This document shows positions 23,086 to 31,271 of a DNA stretch of 32,914 bases, piece by piece. Under the pieces are notes generated by a model. That model worked only from the letters and a program-made list of their open reading frames with translations, ran no database searches and was not told where the DNA came from. How positions within the stretch are numbered: position 1 is the first letter of the stretch; each line of letters begins with the position of its first letter. Origin of the DNA: an uncultured Arcanobacterium sp. (GTDB lineage Bacteria > Actinomycetota > Actinomycetes > Actinomycetales > Actinomycetaceae); the NCBI RefSeq assembly GCF_947253055.1, contig NZ_CAMXYE010000003.1, forward strand, positions 1-32,914, written 5' to 3'. Both the position numbers and the translations under genes were made by a program.

Positions 23086-24234
23086 ATGAAACCTACTTTG
23101 CTGGTTACTAATGATTTTCCGCCCCGAGCCGGCGGCATTCAAACCTTTTTAGAAGGATTTGCCAAAGAGCTAGATGCCGAAAAACTCTTCGTATTTACCT
23201 CTACTCCCCCAGATACTCCTGCCGAATCAGGGAAGGCGGCGGCAGCTAAGTACGACGCTTCCGTTCCCTGGCATATTTATCGCGATGCAGCCACGATTAT
23301 GTTGCCCAACCCGTTGGTAGCGAAAAAAATGCAGGAAATAATTATCGAACATCATATAGAAAATGTGTGGTTCGGAGCGGCCGCTCCTCTCGGTTTACTC
23401 GCTAATGTGGCGCGCGCGGCCGGAGCTAAGAAAATTATCGCCACTACGCACGGTCACGAAATTGGCTGGTCGATGCTCCCGGGCGCGCGCCCCTTATTGC
23501 GAAAAATTTTCCACGATGCAGATACTGTCACTTATTTGACGGAAGCTACGCGCCGGCGGCTGGCTCCTTTTTTTGGCACAACTTCCGCGGTGCAGCTGCA
23601 TGGAGCTATAGACCCAGCGGCTTTCGCCTTTTCGGCAACTGCCCGCCAACAGCTGCGCCAACGCTATAAAATTCCCGAAACCGCCCCGGTAGTGGTGTGT
23701 ATTTCTCGCTTGGTAGAGCGAAAAGGGCAAGATACGCTGATTTCTATCTGGGCGCAGCTAGCCGAAAAGTTTCCAGAGGCGTATTTAGTGATTGTGGGGA
23801 AAGGCCCCTATGAGAAGCATTTGCGCGAGTTAGCCCAGCGCAGCCCGGAAAAAGAAAAAATTATTTTCACTGGAGAAGTGCCCTATAGCGAATTAGCTGA
23901 CCACTATTCGCTCGGGGATATTTTCGCGATGCCGTGCCGGACCCGCGGCGACGGCCTAGATATTGAGGGGCTCGGAATAGTTTATTTAGAGGCCTACGCA
24001 GCTGGTCTCCCAGTAGTAGCGGGAGATTCTGGCGGCGCTCCCGAAGCTGTGCAAGATGGCAAAACGGGAATCGTGGTAAATGGACATTCGGCAAATGCCA
24101 CTGCCAAGGCGCTCGAATTTTTGCTCGCTAACCCCGAGCGCGGGCGCGCTATGGGAGCGGCCGGTAAAGAATGGGTAAATTCTTGCTGGACGTGGCGCGA
24201 TTCGGCGCGCCCCCTCCAGGAGCTGCTCGCTTAA
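23086..24234 (+). CDS. pimB: GT4 mannosyltransferase, PimB-like
   Basis: Retaining glycosyltransferase of family GT4, probably the GDP-mannose-dependent enzyme adding the second mannose to phosphatidylinositol mannosides at the inner face of the membrane. Visible are VTNDFPPRAGGIQTF at the N-terminus (7-21), SRLVERKGQD (207-216) and the E-x7-E donor motif in IEGLGIVYLEA (Glu294, Glu302), followed by a GGAPEAV loop. These match actinobacterial PimB; other mannosyl or glucosyl transferases of GT4 are possible. The ATG at 23086 has AAGGAAG 8 nt upstream and is preferred to the TTG at 23068. 382 residues. It probably shares a transcript with the ltbR gene. A triple 18-bp repeat starts 6 bp after its stop. 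Confidence 0.85.
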   Translation: MKPTLLVTNDFPPRAGGIQTFLEGFAKELDAEKLFVFTSTPPDTPAESGKAAAAKYDASVPWHIYRDAATIMLPNPLVAKKMQEIIIEHHIENVWFGAAAPLGLLANVARAAGAKKIIATTHGHEIGWSMLPGARPLLRKIFHDADTVTYLTEATRRRLAPFFGTTSAVQLHGAIDPAAFAFSATARQQLRQRYKIPETAPVVVCISRLVERKGQDTLISIWAQLAEKFPEAYLVIVGKGPYEKHLRELAQRSPEKEKIIFTGEVPYSELADHYSLGDIFAMPCRTRGDGLDIEGLGIVYLEAYAAGLPVVAGDSGGAPEAVQDGKTGIVVNGHSANATAKALEFLLANPERGRAMGAAGKEWVNSCWTWRDSARPLQELLA

Positions 24235-24240
24235 GAGCTG

Positions 24241-24294
24241 CCAATTTATAAAATACGACCAATTTATAAAATACGGCCAATTTATAAAGTGCAA
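24241..24294 (+). repeat. Tandem repeat, three copies of an 18-bp unit
   Basis: Units at 24241-24258, 24259-24276 and 24277-24294, consensus CCAATTTATAAAATACGR; the first two differ at one base and the third at three or four. Located between two convergent genes. Confidence 0.9.
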
Positions 24295-24481
24295 CCAGCT
24301 CCAGAAGCGCCGAACCAAGATTTTGCGCTCAATTAGTTTTCTAAGCCGAAATAAACTACTTTAGCTACTTGGCTGCTATTCAAAGCACTTTATATTCTGC
24401 AAATTATTTGGCTACTCTGCAGAGAACTCTCGCTATTCATCAGAGTGTTTACTACTTCAAAACTAATGCAGTGGAGTACCT

Positions 24482-26065
24482 CTAAATAATAATGGCCGCC
24501 ATAAACGTAACTATCAAAATTTTCACTACTATTCCGATAGCAAAAATAGCCGCATAGCCAGATTCGATTCTTTCATCGTTTTTCCGCCCGGTAGCATAAG
24601 CCAAAATCGCAGGTTGCCCTAAAATACCAGCCATCGCTCCACTAGTGCGGGTAGCAGAGAGGCGAAGCGCATAGCCAATTATGCCCATCACTCCCATTAC
24701 CACAAAAGCAGCTATTAAACCTACTGCCATTGCTTTTACTCCTACCGGGGTGCGCACGGTATTCATGAATTCCGGACCAGAAATAATTCCTACCGAAGCG
24801 AGGAAAAGCATCAGACCCAGCTGGCGAATTATCTGATTAGCGGCGAGCGGAATCTGCCAAACTATCGGGCCGGTGCGCTGTAAAGCGCCGAGAATCATGC
24901 CAACGATCAAGGGGCCAGCCGCCGGGCCGAGCGCAAATTCTGAGCCGCCGGGCAGCTGAATTTCTACCATCCCCGCCAGTAAGCCCAGTACTACTCCCAA
25001 GCCCATAGAAATAGCGTCTACTTGTGCCACTTGCCGCTCCGAGTTGCCGAAAAATTCCGCTAAACCCGCATATTCTTCGCGCGGAAAAGCCACCAAGACG
25101 CGGTCGCCTACTTCTAGGCGTAGATCATCTTCTGCTAATAGCTCAGTATCTCCGCGTTGAATACGCGTGACTACTCCCCCGAATCTACCAGCGATATTGA
25201 GCTCTGCCACGCTGGAATTAGCTAAATCTTTGGTGGATACGGTAAAGCGCCGAAAATCTACTTGGGAGCGATCATTAGCGAGATGACTGCTAACTAAAAT
25301 CCCTAAATCGGCAATAGTCCGCCGCACATTTTTTTCTAGACCTACCACCACTACTAGATCATCTGGTAGGAGCTCTTCTCCCACGGAGACAATTCGCGTC
25401 TTACCTTTGCGGCGCAGATAGGAAATTTTAATGCGCTGTGCTTTCCAATCGGGAATAGCACGCACCGGCACATTCTTAGTCACCTTACAGGTGGCAGCAA
25501 AAAGCCGCTGACCCGCCTGCGAGGGCACATCAGCGCTGCCTTTCCAATTTCGCCCTACTACTAGGGCTACCAGAGTAATTCCGACGATTACACCCATTGG
25601 GTAAGCCAGAGAATAGCCAACACCGGGTTGTTTAGAGCCGCTGGCCTCTTCCGCAGCAGCCAAAGCGGGAGTAGTAGTGAGTGCTCCGGCATAAATACCG
25701 AGTAAAAGCGCCGATTTTAGGTGGAGAAATTGCCCGACCACCACCGTCACTATCGCCCCAGCTATTAGAGCTAATACGGAGCCGCCAATCAGTTTAGCTT
25801 GCCGGCGAAAATTAGCGAAGAAGGTGTGCCCCGCCGAGAGCCCGACGACGTATACAAAAAGAATTAAACCTAGATTCTGCACATGGAGAAGCTCTTCACT
25901 CATGCCGGGCACAAAATTACCTACTAGGAGCCCGACGAAAAGTGCTCCTGCTGCGCCAAGCCGAATCGGGCCAAAAGGAATGAGACCTAAAACGGTGCCC
26001 AATGCACCTACCAGAAAAACGGTCAGAATTGGAGAAGCAGAAATGATTTCAACCACAGCGCCCAC
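24482..26065 (-). CDS. AspT/YidE-type membrane transporter with two TrkA_C domains
   Basis: Member of the aspartate:alanine exchanger family. The 527 residues form two homologous membrane halves, about 1-175 and 370-527, with a cytosolic middle of two TrkA_C-like regulatory domains (around 190-275 and 280-360; e.g. LLPDDLVVVVGLE and LRLEVGDRVLVAFP). The conserved TTTPALAAAEEASG loop in the first half and ATRTSGAMAGILGQPAILAYA in the second are family marks. The substrate cannot be told: AspT exchanges aspartate for alanine, while YidE and YbjL proteins are mostly uncharacterised. The start is GTG with no clear ribosome binding site; TAGCAC ends 6 nt upstream, one base off the leaderless pattern. 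Confidence 0.85.
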   Translation of the reverse strand: MGAVVEIISASPILTVFLVGALGTVLGLIPFGPIRLGAAGALFVGLLVGNFVPGMSEELLHVQNLGLILFVYVVGLSAGHTFFANFRRQAKLIGGSVLALIAGAIVTVVVGQFLHLKSALLLGIYAGALTTTPALAAAEEASGSKQPGVGYSLAYPMGVIVGITLVALVVGRNWKGSADVPSQAGQRLFAATCKVTKNVPVRAIPDWKAQRIKISYLRRKGKTRIVSVGEELLPDDLVVVVGLEKNVRRTIADLGILVSSHLANDRSQVDFRRFTVSTKDLANSSVAELNIAGRFGGVVTRIQRGDTELLAEDDLRLEVGDRVLVAFPREEYAGLAEFFGNSERQVAQVDAISMGLGVVLGLLAGMVEIQLPGGSEFALGPAAGPLIVGMILGALQRTGPIVWQIPLAANQIIRQLGLMLFLASVGIISGPEFMNTVRTPVGVKAMAVGLIAAFVVMGVMGIIGYALRLSATRTSGAMAGILGQPAILAYATGRKNDERIESGYAAIFAIGIVVKILIVTFMAAIII

Positions 26066-26097
26066 TTATCAGTGCTATCGATTTTCTTAAATAATCG

Positions 26098-26170
26098 TAC
26101 CCCGTACCGGATTTGAACCGGTGTTACCGCCGTGAGAGGGCGATGTCCTAGGCCGCTAGACGAACGGGGC
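26098..26170 (-). tRNA. tRNA-Glu (anticodon CTC)
   Basis: 73-nt tRNA: acceptor GCCCCGT with ACGGGGT, anticodon loop CTCTCAC giving CTC, T-arm GGTTCAAATCC, discriminator A, no encoded CCA. It is 25 bp downstream of tRNA-Gln. Confidence 0.95.
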
Positions 26171-26195
26171 ATGAAAAAAGATTTCCTCTTTTTCG

Positions 26196-26267
26196 CTGGG
26201 GTACCAGGACTCGAACCTAGACTAAATGAACCAGAATCACTCGTGCTGCCTATTACACCATACCCCA
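26196..26267 (-). tRNA. tRNA-Gln (anticodon CTG)
   Basis: 72-nt tRNA beginning TGGGGTATGGTGTAA with acceptor mate TACCCCA, anticodon loop TTCTGGT giving CTG, T-arm GGTTCGAGTCC, discriminator G, no encoded CCA. Actinobacteria mostly lack GlnRS, so it is probably charged with Glu by GltX and amidated by GatCAB. Confidence 0.95.
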
Positions 26268-26308
26268 AAGGCAAAAAGCGCTTTTATGCTTTTGTGCAAC
26301 GATTAAAT

Positions 26309-26337
26309 ATCGTACTAAGCTCGCCACCGAAGCGCAA
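26309..26337 (-). promoter_or_regulatory. Promoter of the tRNA-Gln/tRNA-Glu pair
   Basis: On the minus strand TTGCGC (26332-26337), a 17-bp spacer and TACGAT (26309-26314). It lies immediately after the gltX terminator region and about 40 nt before tRNA-Gln. Confidence 0.6.
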
Positions 26338-26340
26338 ACT

Positions 26341-26390
26341 AAAAAGTGCGTGAGTGTACTCACCCTGCATTTTTAGAGAGAGCAGGGTGA
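26341..26390 (-). terminator. Two overlapping hairpins after gltX
   Basis: First hairpin: TCACCCTGC arms (26360-26368 and 26382-26390). Second: GTGAGT / ACTCAC arms (26350-26363) followed on the minus strand by GCACTTTTTAG. The two share four bases and cannot fully form together. It starts 5 bp after the gltX stop. Confidence 0.65.
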
Positions 26391-26394
26391 AAAC

Positions 26395-27930
26395 TCAGCA
26401 ATTCTCCCCAGCAGCCGCCAACTCGGGATAGAGCTGATGGAAACGCTGGAGCCGGCGAATAGTTTCTTCTTTACCTATTAAGGCCATGGAATCAACTACC
26501 GGTAAAGATACATTGCTGCCCGTAATAGCTACGAAAAGCGGCGCATAGGCGAAACGCGGTTTTATCTCCAGACCCTGTACTATGTGCTCATCAAAGACTT
26601 CTTTGATATGAGCAGGAGTAAAATCAGTGATCTCTGCGAATACTTCCACGGCTTTTTCCAATACCTGCGGAGTGGTATCTTTCAACTTCCGCACCGCTTT
26701 TTCTTGATATTCGAGCTCTGCGGCCGTACAGAAAAGGAAAGCCATCAATGCGGGCGCTTCTCCGAGTAATTTAATGCGGGTCTGCACCAGAGGTGTGGCA
26801 CCCGCAATTAGCTGCTGCACGCGAGCCGAATTATCGGCATATGCTGGTTCCGCTACCAGATTTTCCCGATGTAGGAAAGGCACAAGGCGCTGGCATAAAT
26901 CTGCCTCATCGAGACGGCGAATATGCTCCGCATTAATTGCTTCGCATTTCTTTTCATCGAAACGCGCCGGATTCGGATTTACGTCTTTAATATCGAAAGC
27001 CTCCACCATTTCTGCGCGCGTAAAGACATCTTCATCAGGAGAAATAGACCAGCCTAAAAGCGCCAAATAATTAATTAGCCCCTCCGGTATCATTCCGTGT
27101 TCGCGATGCAGCAAAAGGCTAGATTCCGGATCGCGCTTAGAAAGTTTCTTATTTCCTTCACCCATCACATAGGGTAAATGCCCAAATTGCGGAATATACT
27201 GAGCAATCCCTAACTCCATCAAAGCGCGGTAGAGCACGATTTGGCGCGGAGTAGAAGAAAGTAAATCTTCCCCGCGCAGCACATGAGTGATACGGGTGAG
27301 CGCATCGTCAATCGGATTAGTGAGCGTATAGAGAGGCTCACCGTTGCCGCGCACTATCACATAGTCCGGTACACTTCCGGCCTTGAAAGTAATTTCTCCC
27401 CGCACTAAATCGGTAAAAGTAATATCGGTATCAGGCATCCGCATCCGCAACACCGGCTGCCGCCCTTCCGCTCGATAGGCAGCTTTTTGCTCGGCGCTCA
27501 AATCCCGATCGAAGCCGTCGTATCCGAGTTTAGGATCTTCTCCTTTGGCGCGATGGCGTTGCTCCACTTCTTCCGGAGTGGAAAAAGATTCATAAGCGTA
27601 GCCGCCTTCCAGCAGCTTGGCAGCTACGTCGCGATAGATATCCATCCGCTCGGATTGACGGTACGGACCGTCGGGGCCGCCCACTTCCACGCCTTCGTCC
27701 CAATCTAGACCCAGCCAGTGCAATGAATCGAGAATCATTTCGTAAGATTCTTGCGAATCGCGGGCCGCATCCGTATCTTCGATACGAAATACGAAAGTAC
27801 CTCCGGTATGACGAGCATAAGCCCAGTTAAAGAGGCAAGTACGCACCATCCCTACGTGGGGAGTACCGGTGGGTGAGGGGCAAAAACGGACGCGGACTTT
27901 ATCGCCGCTAAGATTATCTGCAGTATTCAT
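26395..27930 (-). CDS. gltX: Glutamyl-tRNA synthetase
   Basis: Class I synthetase that charges tRNA-Glu and, in organisms lacking GlnRS, also misacylates tRNA-Gln for GatCAB. The 511 residues carry the HIGH equivalent in SPTGTPHVG (19-27) and KLSKR (262-266); the RIEDTD motif at 49-54 is also present. Its direct proximity to tRNA-Gln(CTG) and tRNA-Glu(CTC) matches the gltS locus of Mycobacterium. It lacks a Shine-Dalgarno sequence at the right place; TAGAAT lies 8 nt before the ATG. The FAH-family gene lies upstream on the same strand, 205 bp away. Confidence 0.97.
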   Translation of the reverse strand: MNTADNLSGDKVRVRFCPSPTGTPHVGMVRTCLFNWAYARHTGGTFVFRIEDTDAARDSQESYEMILDSLHWLGLDWDEGVEVGGPDGPYRQSERMDIYRDVAAKLLEGGYAYESFSTPEEVEQRHRAKGEDPKLGYDGFDRDLSAEQKAAYRAEGRQPVLRMRMPDTDITFTDLVRGEITFKAGSVPDYVIVRGNGEPLYTLTNPIDDALTRITHVLRGEDLLSSTPRQIVLYRALMELGIAQYIPQFGHLPYVMGEGNKKLSKRDPESSLLLHREHGMIPEGLINYLALLGWSISPDEDVFTRAEMVEAFDIKDVNPNPARFDEKKCEAINAEHIRRLDEADLCQRLVPFLHRENLVAEPAYADNSARVQQLIAGATPLVQTRIKLLGEAPALMAFLFCTAAELEYQEKAVRKLKDTTPQVLEKAVEVFAEITDFTPAHIKEVFDEHIVQGLEIKPRFAYAPLFVAITGSNVSLPVVDSMALIGKEETIRRLQRFHQLYPELAAAGENC

Positions 27931-27938
27931 CGCCTGCT

Positions 27939-27944
27939 ATTCTA
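27939..27944 (-). promoter_or_regulatory. Possible -10 box of gltX
   Basis: TAGAAT, five of six to consensus, 8 nt before the gltX ATG. Confidence 0.4.
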
Positions 27945-28103
27945 GCGCTTTCTGCTCTCCCTACACTATTTAGAGCGCCGATTGTGCGCAGTCCCTCCCC
28001 CTATTACCTAGAAAATATGCGATTTCCTTACTGATGCGGGCTGGCAACCAATGTGGGCCAGTACTAGTGCGGCGCTAAATAGGATTTTATCCTCTCAGCA
28101 GCA

Positions 28104-28151
28104 ATAAGTTTTTACTCGTTCATCACGATAAGTTTTTACTCACTCATCACC
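28104..28151 (-). repeat. 24-bp tandem duplication spanning a stop codon
   Basis: Copies at 28104-28127 and 28128-28151 differ at three positions. The copy nearer the gene holds the last codons and stop of the FAH-family gene (reading M-S-E-stop); the other repeats them in the same frame as M-N-E-stop. Confidence 0.85.
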
Positions 28152-28984
28152 GGATTGCGCAGGCTCCCCAACCCACTAGCGGAAATCTGCAATTCAGCTC
28201 CCGCCTGTACCTCACAAGGCGACAATAGATTTCCGAGGCCAATAATATCGCCCGGTAAAAAAGTAGCGATATGGCTGGCTGCCGCCACTAGTTTCTGTAT
28301 ATCGGCCCGGCGCAGCAGCAACTCTACTTCCTCTTTACTTTCTTGGGAGCTACGCGTGAGCGTAATCGAAGCATCTTGTACTTCAGTTTCAATAATCGGG
28401 CCGAGTGGGCAAGAAGTATCGAAAGCGTAGGCAGCGGCAGCAGATTTACCAGCTATATCTGGTATATAGGCAGATTGCAGTAAAACCAGACCGTAAATCA
28501 CTTCAGCGGCACCTCTCGCAGAGAGCTTTTTACAAGGGCGAGAAATTATCACTCCCAGCTGCGGAACTACAGCGAGAGAAGACGCGTAGCTCGGGATAGT
28601 AATCGGAGTATTTTGCCCACTGACTGCAGTATTGGGCTTTAGATAGGCGTGGAGCTCAGCTAGCGCGCCCTCCATATCTGCCGCCGCAGCTGCCGGAGTC
28701 TCCTCCACGACCGGAGTCCCTGCTTCTACCGGAATTTCCACTTCTGCTTCTACCTCTGTCGAAAAGGCCAGTAAATTTTCTGCATAATTTCCCTGCCAGC
28801 AAAGTACCTTGGAACGCGGAAGCATCGGGGCTAACACCTGCACTTCATCTGGAGTAAAAGATTCCCCACTGAGCTGAGGCGAAGTGTAAAGAGGATCTCC
28901 CACCAGCACTTCGTAGCGGCCAGTTTGGGGATTGATAAGCGCAAAACGCGGCCCTTGCGGCAAAGAAATTCGCACAATTTTCAT
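28136..28984 (-). CDS. FAH-family protein, probably catalytically inactive
   Basis: Fumarylacetoacetate hydrolase fold, 282 residues, in the position of Rv2993c next to gltS. The C-terminal FDTSCPLGP (188-196) and GNYAEN (65-70, usual GRNYAEH) show the family. However, the metal-binding E-x-E is Val140/Gln142, the distal Asp in the usual GYTxxNDV segment is Ser171, the histidine after NYAE is Asn70, and the Lys before FD is Tyr186. An acidic Pro/Ala-rich insert (75-104) interrupts the fold. The reading frame is intact, so it is a degenerate but expressed-looking protein rather than a pseudogene. ATG start with TAGACT exactly 6 nt upstream and no ribosome binding site. Residue alignments are by eye. 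Confidence 0.78.
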   Translation of the reverse strand: MKIVRISLPQGPRFALINPQTGRYEVLVGDPLYTSPQLSGESFTPDEVQVLAPMLPRSKVLCWQGNYAENLLAFSTEVEAEVEIPVEAGTPVVEETPAAAAADMEGALAELHAYLKPNTAVSGQNTPITIPSYASSLAVVPQLGVIISRPCKKLSARGAAEVIYGLVLLQSAYIPDIAGKSAAAAYAFDTSCPLGPIIETEVQDASITLTRSSQESKEEVELLLRRADIQKLVAAASHIATFLPGDIIGLGNLLSPCEVQAGAELQISASGLGSLRNPVMSE

Positions 28985-28990
28985 ATAGGC

Positions 28991-28996
28991 AGTCTA
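28991..28996 (-). promoter_or_regulatory. Predicted -10 box of the FAH-family gene (leaderless)
   Basis: TAGACT exactly 6 nt before the ATG; no Shine-Dalgarno sequence. Confidence 0.5.
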
Positions 28997-29112
28997 ATAG
29001 ATTTTTAGCGATAAGCTGCTATAGCACGCCCTCTTTTTCGTAATTTTCTGCCCAGAGCCGCTTTCCGTGCCGAGCTATTTATGCCGAATAAAAACAAATA
29101 CCCAAACTTCAG

Positions 29113-29186
29113 TGCCCCCGGCGGGGCTCGAACCCACGACCTTGGAATTATGAGTTCCCTGCTCTAACCATCTGAGCTACAGGGGC
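29113..29186 (-). tRNA. tRNA with CAT anticodon, probably elongator tRNA-Met
   Basis: 74-nt tRNA: acceptor GCCCCTG with CGGGGGC, anticodon loop CTCATAA giving CAT, T-arm GGTTCGAGCCC, discriminator A, no encoded CCA. The paired first base pair excludes an initiator tRNA; tRNA-Ile with lysidine-modified CAT cannot be excluded by eye. Confidence 0.9.
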
Positions 29187-29196
29187 GTACTAATTG

Positions 29197-29226
29197 TTTA
29201 TATCTGATATTAGCGAAAATTGCCAA
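29197..29226 (-). promoter_or_regulatory. Promoter of the CAT-anticodon tRNA
   Basis: Minus strand TTGGCA (29221-29226), 18-bp spacer, TATAAA (29197-29202), ending 10 nt before the tRNA 5' end. Confidence 0.6.
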
Positions 29227-29297
29227 CTAGTTTCAGACCAGCGCGGTTTATTTCACTTTTCACCGTCGCTATTTTCTTCTATTGGCTGCTATTTTTC

Positions 29298-31265
29298 TCA
29301 GGTATCAGTTTCATCGAATGCGCGCCGATTACTCTCCAGCTCTATCAATCTTTGATAGAGAGCGGCCCGCTCCGGGGAATCAGATTCTGTGCGCTGCATT
29401 TGCCCGCGCAGCTCCGCTATTTGGCGGGTATAGCCGTGCTTTATCAAGCCCATCATCACTCCCCGCACATAGGGCCACATATCGGCCTGTGTATCTTCTG
29501 GTAAAGGAGATACTGCTAGCTCTCGGAGAGCTTGCCGCGTCATATCGGTGGCAGCCTCACTTATCTGCTCCACGTACCACTTATTAGCGCGTTCTTCCGC
29601 TTCTTTATTCTCCATTCCTTTATATTGCAGATTTTGAAAATACTGCCGATGCGCAGCCACTCCCCCTGCCGCCAAAATAGTATCGAATATGGCGCGATGA
29701 ATCGGCACTGTAAAAGATTCACTCGGTAGATCCTGCGCATTTGCTTCATAAGCCAACCAAGGCAACTGCACAATCACTTCCAAAGCAGCGCGCTCTACGC
29801 GCGCCACGGGATCGCTAATCTGGGCGCGCTCTTCTAGTACCGGCGCAGAACGCGGAGCATTTTCTTCTCCCGGGGCCGCAATCTCCGGTATTTGGTTTTT
29901 CTGCATCCGCAGCGCATCTGCTACCGCCTGCGCCACTGTATCTATATCCATCCCAAGCCAGCCAGATAATATACGGGTATATTCCCCGCGCAACACTCTA
30001 TCTTTAATAGCTGCCACTACCGGCGCACTTTGATGCAGCCCTGCTGCCCGCCCTTCTGCGGTGTGAAGTGGCAACTTGGCGAGCATAGATTGGATTACAA
30101 AAGAAAAAAGTGGTTTCCGCTTAGCTACTAGCTCCGCTACTGCCGCATCTCCATAAGCGAGGCGCAAATCGCAGGGATCCATACCCTCAGGCGATACTGC
30201 CACGAAAGTCTGCGCCCCAAAAGTCTGATCTTCCCGAAAAGCGCGCAAAGCAGCTTTTTGCCCCGCCTCGTCTCCGTCAAAAGTAAAAATAATTTCTCCA
30301 CCAAAACCGGCTCCATCGTGCAACACCATTCCGGAGCCTTGCCCGGCATAATCTCCAATAATACGCCGCACAATTTTGGCATGTTCGTGGCCAAAAGCAG
30401 TGCCACAGGTAGCCACCGCCGTACGCACTCCCGCTAAATGAGCAGCCATTACGTCGGTATATCCCTCTACCACTACAATTTTTCGCTGCGCAGCTATTTC
30501 TTTTTTCGCTAGATCCAAGCCGTAGAGCACCTGCGATTTTTTATAAAGGATAGTTTCGGGAGTATTAAGATATTTCGGGCCTTCCTCGTCTCCCAACTTA
30601 CGAGCTCCGAAACCAATCGGATCGCCCACTATCGAATGGATTGGCCACATTACCCGCCCGCGAAAACGGTCATAGACTCCGCGCGCTCCCTGCGAAGTAA
30701 GGCCAGTAGCAGAAATTTCTTTTTCCGTAAATCCACGCCGGCGCAACTCTTGAAGCAAGCTATCCCAGGCGCGAGGAGCATACCCAACACGAAAGTGTGC
30801 AATCGCCGCATCGTCAAAGCCCCGATCATAAAGCAACTTCCGAGCAGCTTCTCCCTCGGCTTCACCGAGTTTCTTTATATAGAACTCCTCAGCGATTCGA
30901 TGTGCCTCAATTAAGCGCGCTCTTTTCACTTCCGTAGGCGCACTCTTTCCCCCACTGCTTTTTTCGTACTGCAGCTGTACACCCGTCTTATGTGCAAGCA
31001 GCTCTACCGCTTCCACAAAAGAAATATGCTCGATTTTTTCCAGAAAAGCGATTGCATCTCCGCCTTCTCCGCAGCCAAAGCAGTGCCATCGCCCCACGTG
31101 TGGCCGCACATTAAAAGAGGGAGTTTTTTCATCATGAAAAGGGCATAAGCCTTTTAGCGCACCCACTCCAGCAGTTTTCAGAGTGACGTATTCGCCCACT
31201 ATTTCTTCTAGACGCGCCCGCTCCCGCACTTCTTCTATGCTTGCACGCGTAATCAAACCGGCCAT
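29298..31265 (-). CDS. dnaG: DNA primase
   Basis: Makes RNA primers for replication. The 655 residues have the CHC2 zinc ribbon (Cys41, His44, Cys62, Cys65 in CPFH and CFGC), the RNA polymerase/Toprim core with VVEGYTDVMAAH and FTFDGDEAG, and a C-terminal helical DnaB-binding region. Between the Toprim motifs there is a Gly-rich loop (around DYAGQGSGMVLHDGAGFGG) that looks longer than in relatives I remember. It follows dgt by 60 bp in the common actinobacterial dus-dgt-dnaG order. ATG start without Shine-Dalgarno; TAAGAT lies exactly 6 nt upstream. Confidence 0.96.
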   Translation of the reverse strand: MAGLITRASIEEVRERARLEEIVGEYVTLKTAGVGALKGLCPFHDEKTPSFNVRPHVGRWHCFGCGEGGDAIAFLEKIEHISFVEAVELLAHKTGVQLQYEKSSGGKSAPTEVKRARLIEAHRIAEEFYIKKLGEAEGEAARKLLYDRGFDDAAIAHFRVGYAPRAWDSLLQELRRRGFTEKEISATGLTSQGARGVYDRFRGRVMWPIHSIVGDPIGFGARKLGDEEGPKYLNTPETILYKKSQVLYGLDLAKKEIAAQRKIVVVEGYTDVMAAHLAGVRTAVATCGTAFGHEHAKIVRRIIGDYAGQGSGMVLHDGAGFGGEIIFTFDGDEAGQKAALRAFREDQTFGAQTFVAVSPEGMDPCDLRLAYGDAAVAELVAKRKPLFSFVIQSMLAKLPLHTAEGRAAGLHQSAPVVAAIKDRVLRGEYTRILSGWLGMDIDTVAQAVADALRMQKNQIPEIAAPGEENAPRSAPVLEERAQISDPVARVERAALEVIVQLPWLAYEANAQDLPSESFTVPIHRAIFDTILAAGGVAAHRQYFQNLQYKGMENKEAEERANKWYVEQISEAATDMTRQALRELAVSPLPEDTQADMWPYVRGVMMGLIKHGYTRQIAELRGQMQRTESDSPERAALYQRLIELESNRRAFDETDT

Positions 31266-31271
31266 ACCGCT

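Noticed and set aside
24241..24294. CRISPR-like array
   Set aside because: The 18-bp units are directly adjacent with no spacers, and there are no cas genes.
26098..26267. Integration (att) site at the tRNA genes
   Set aside because: No duplicated tRNA 3' end, integrase or foreign-looking genes are nearby.
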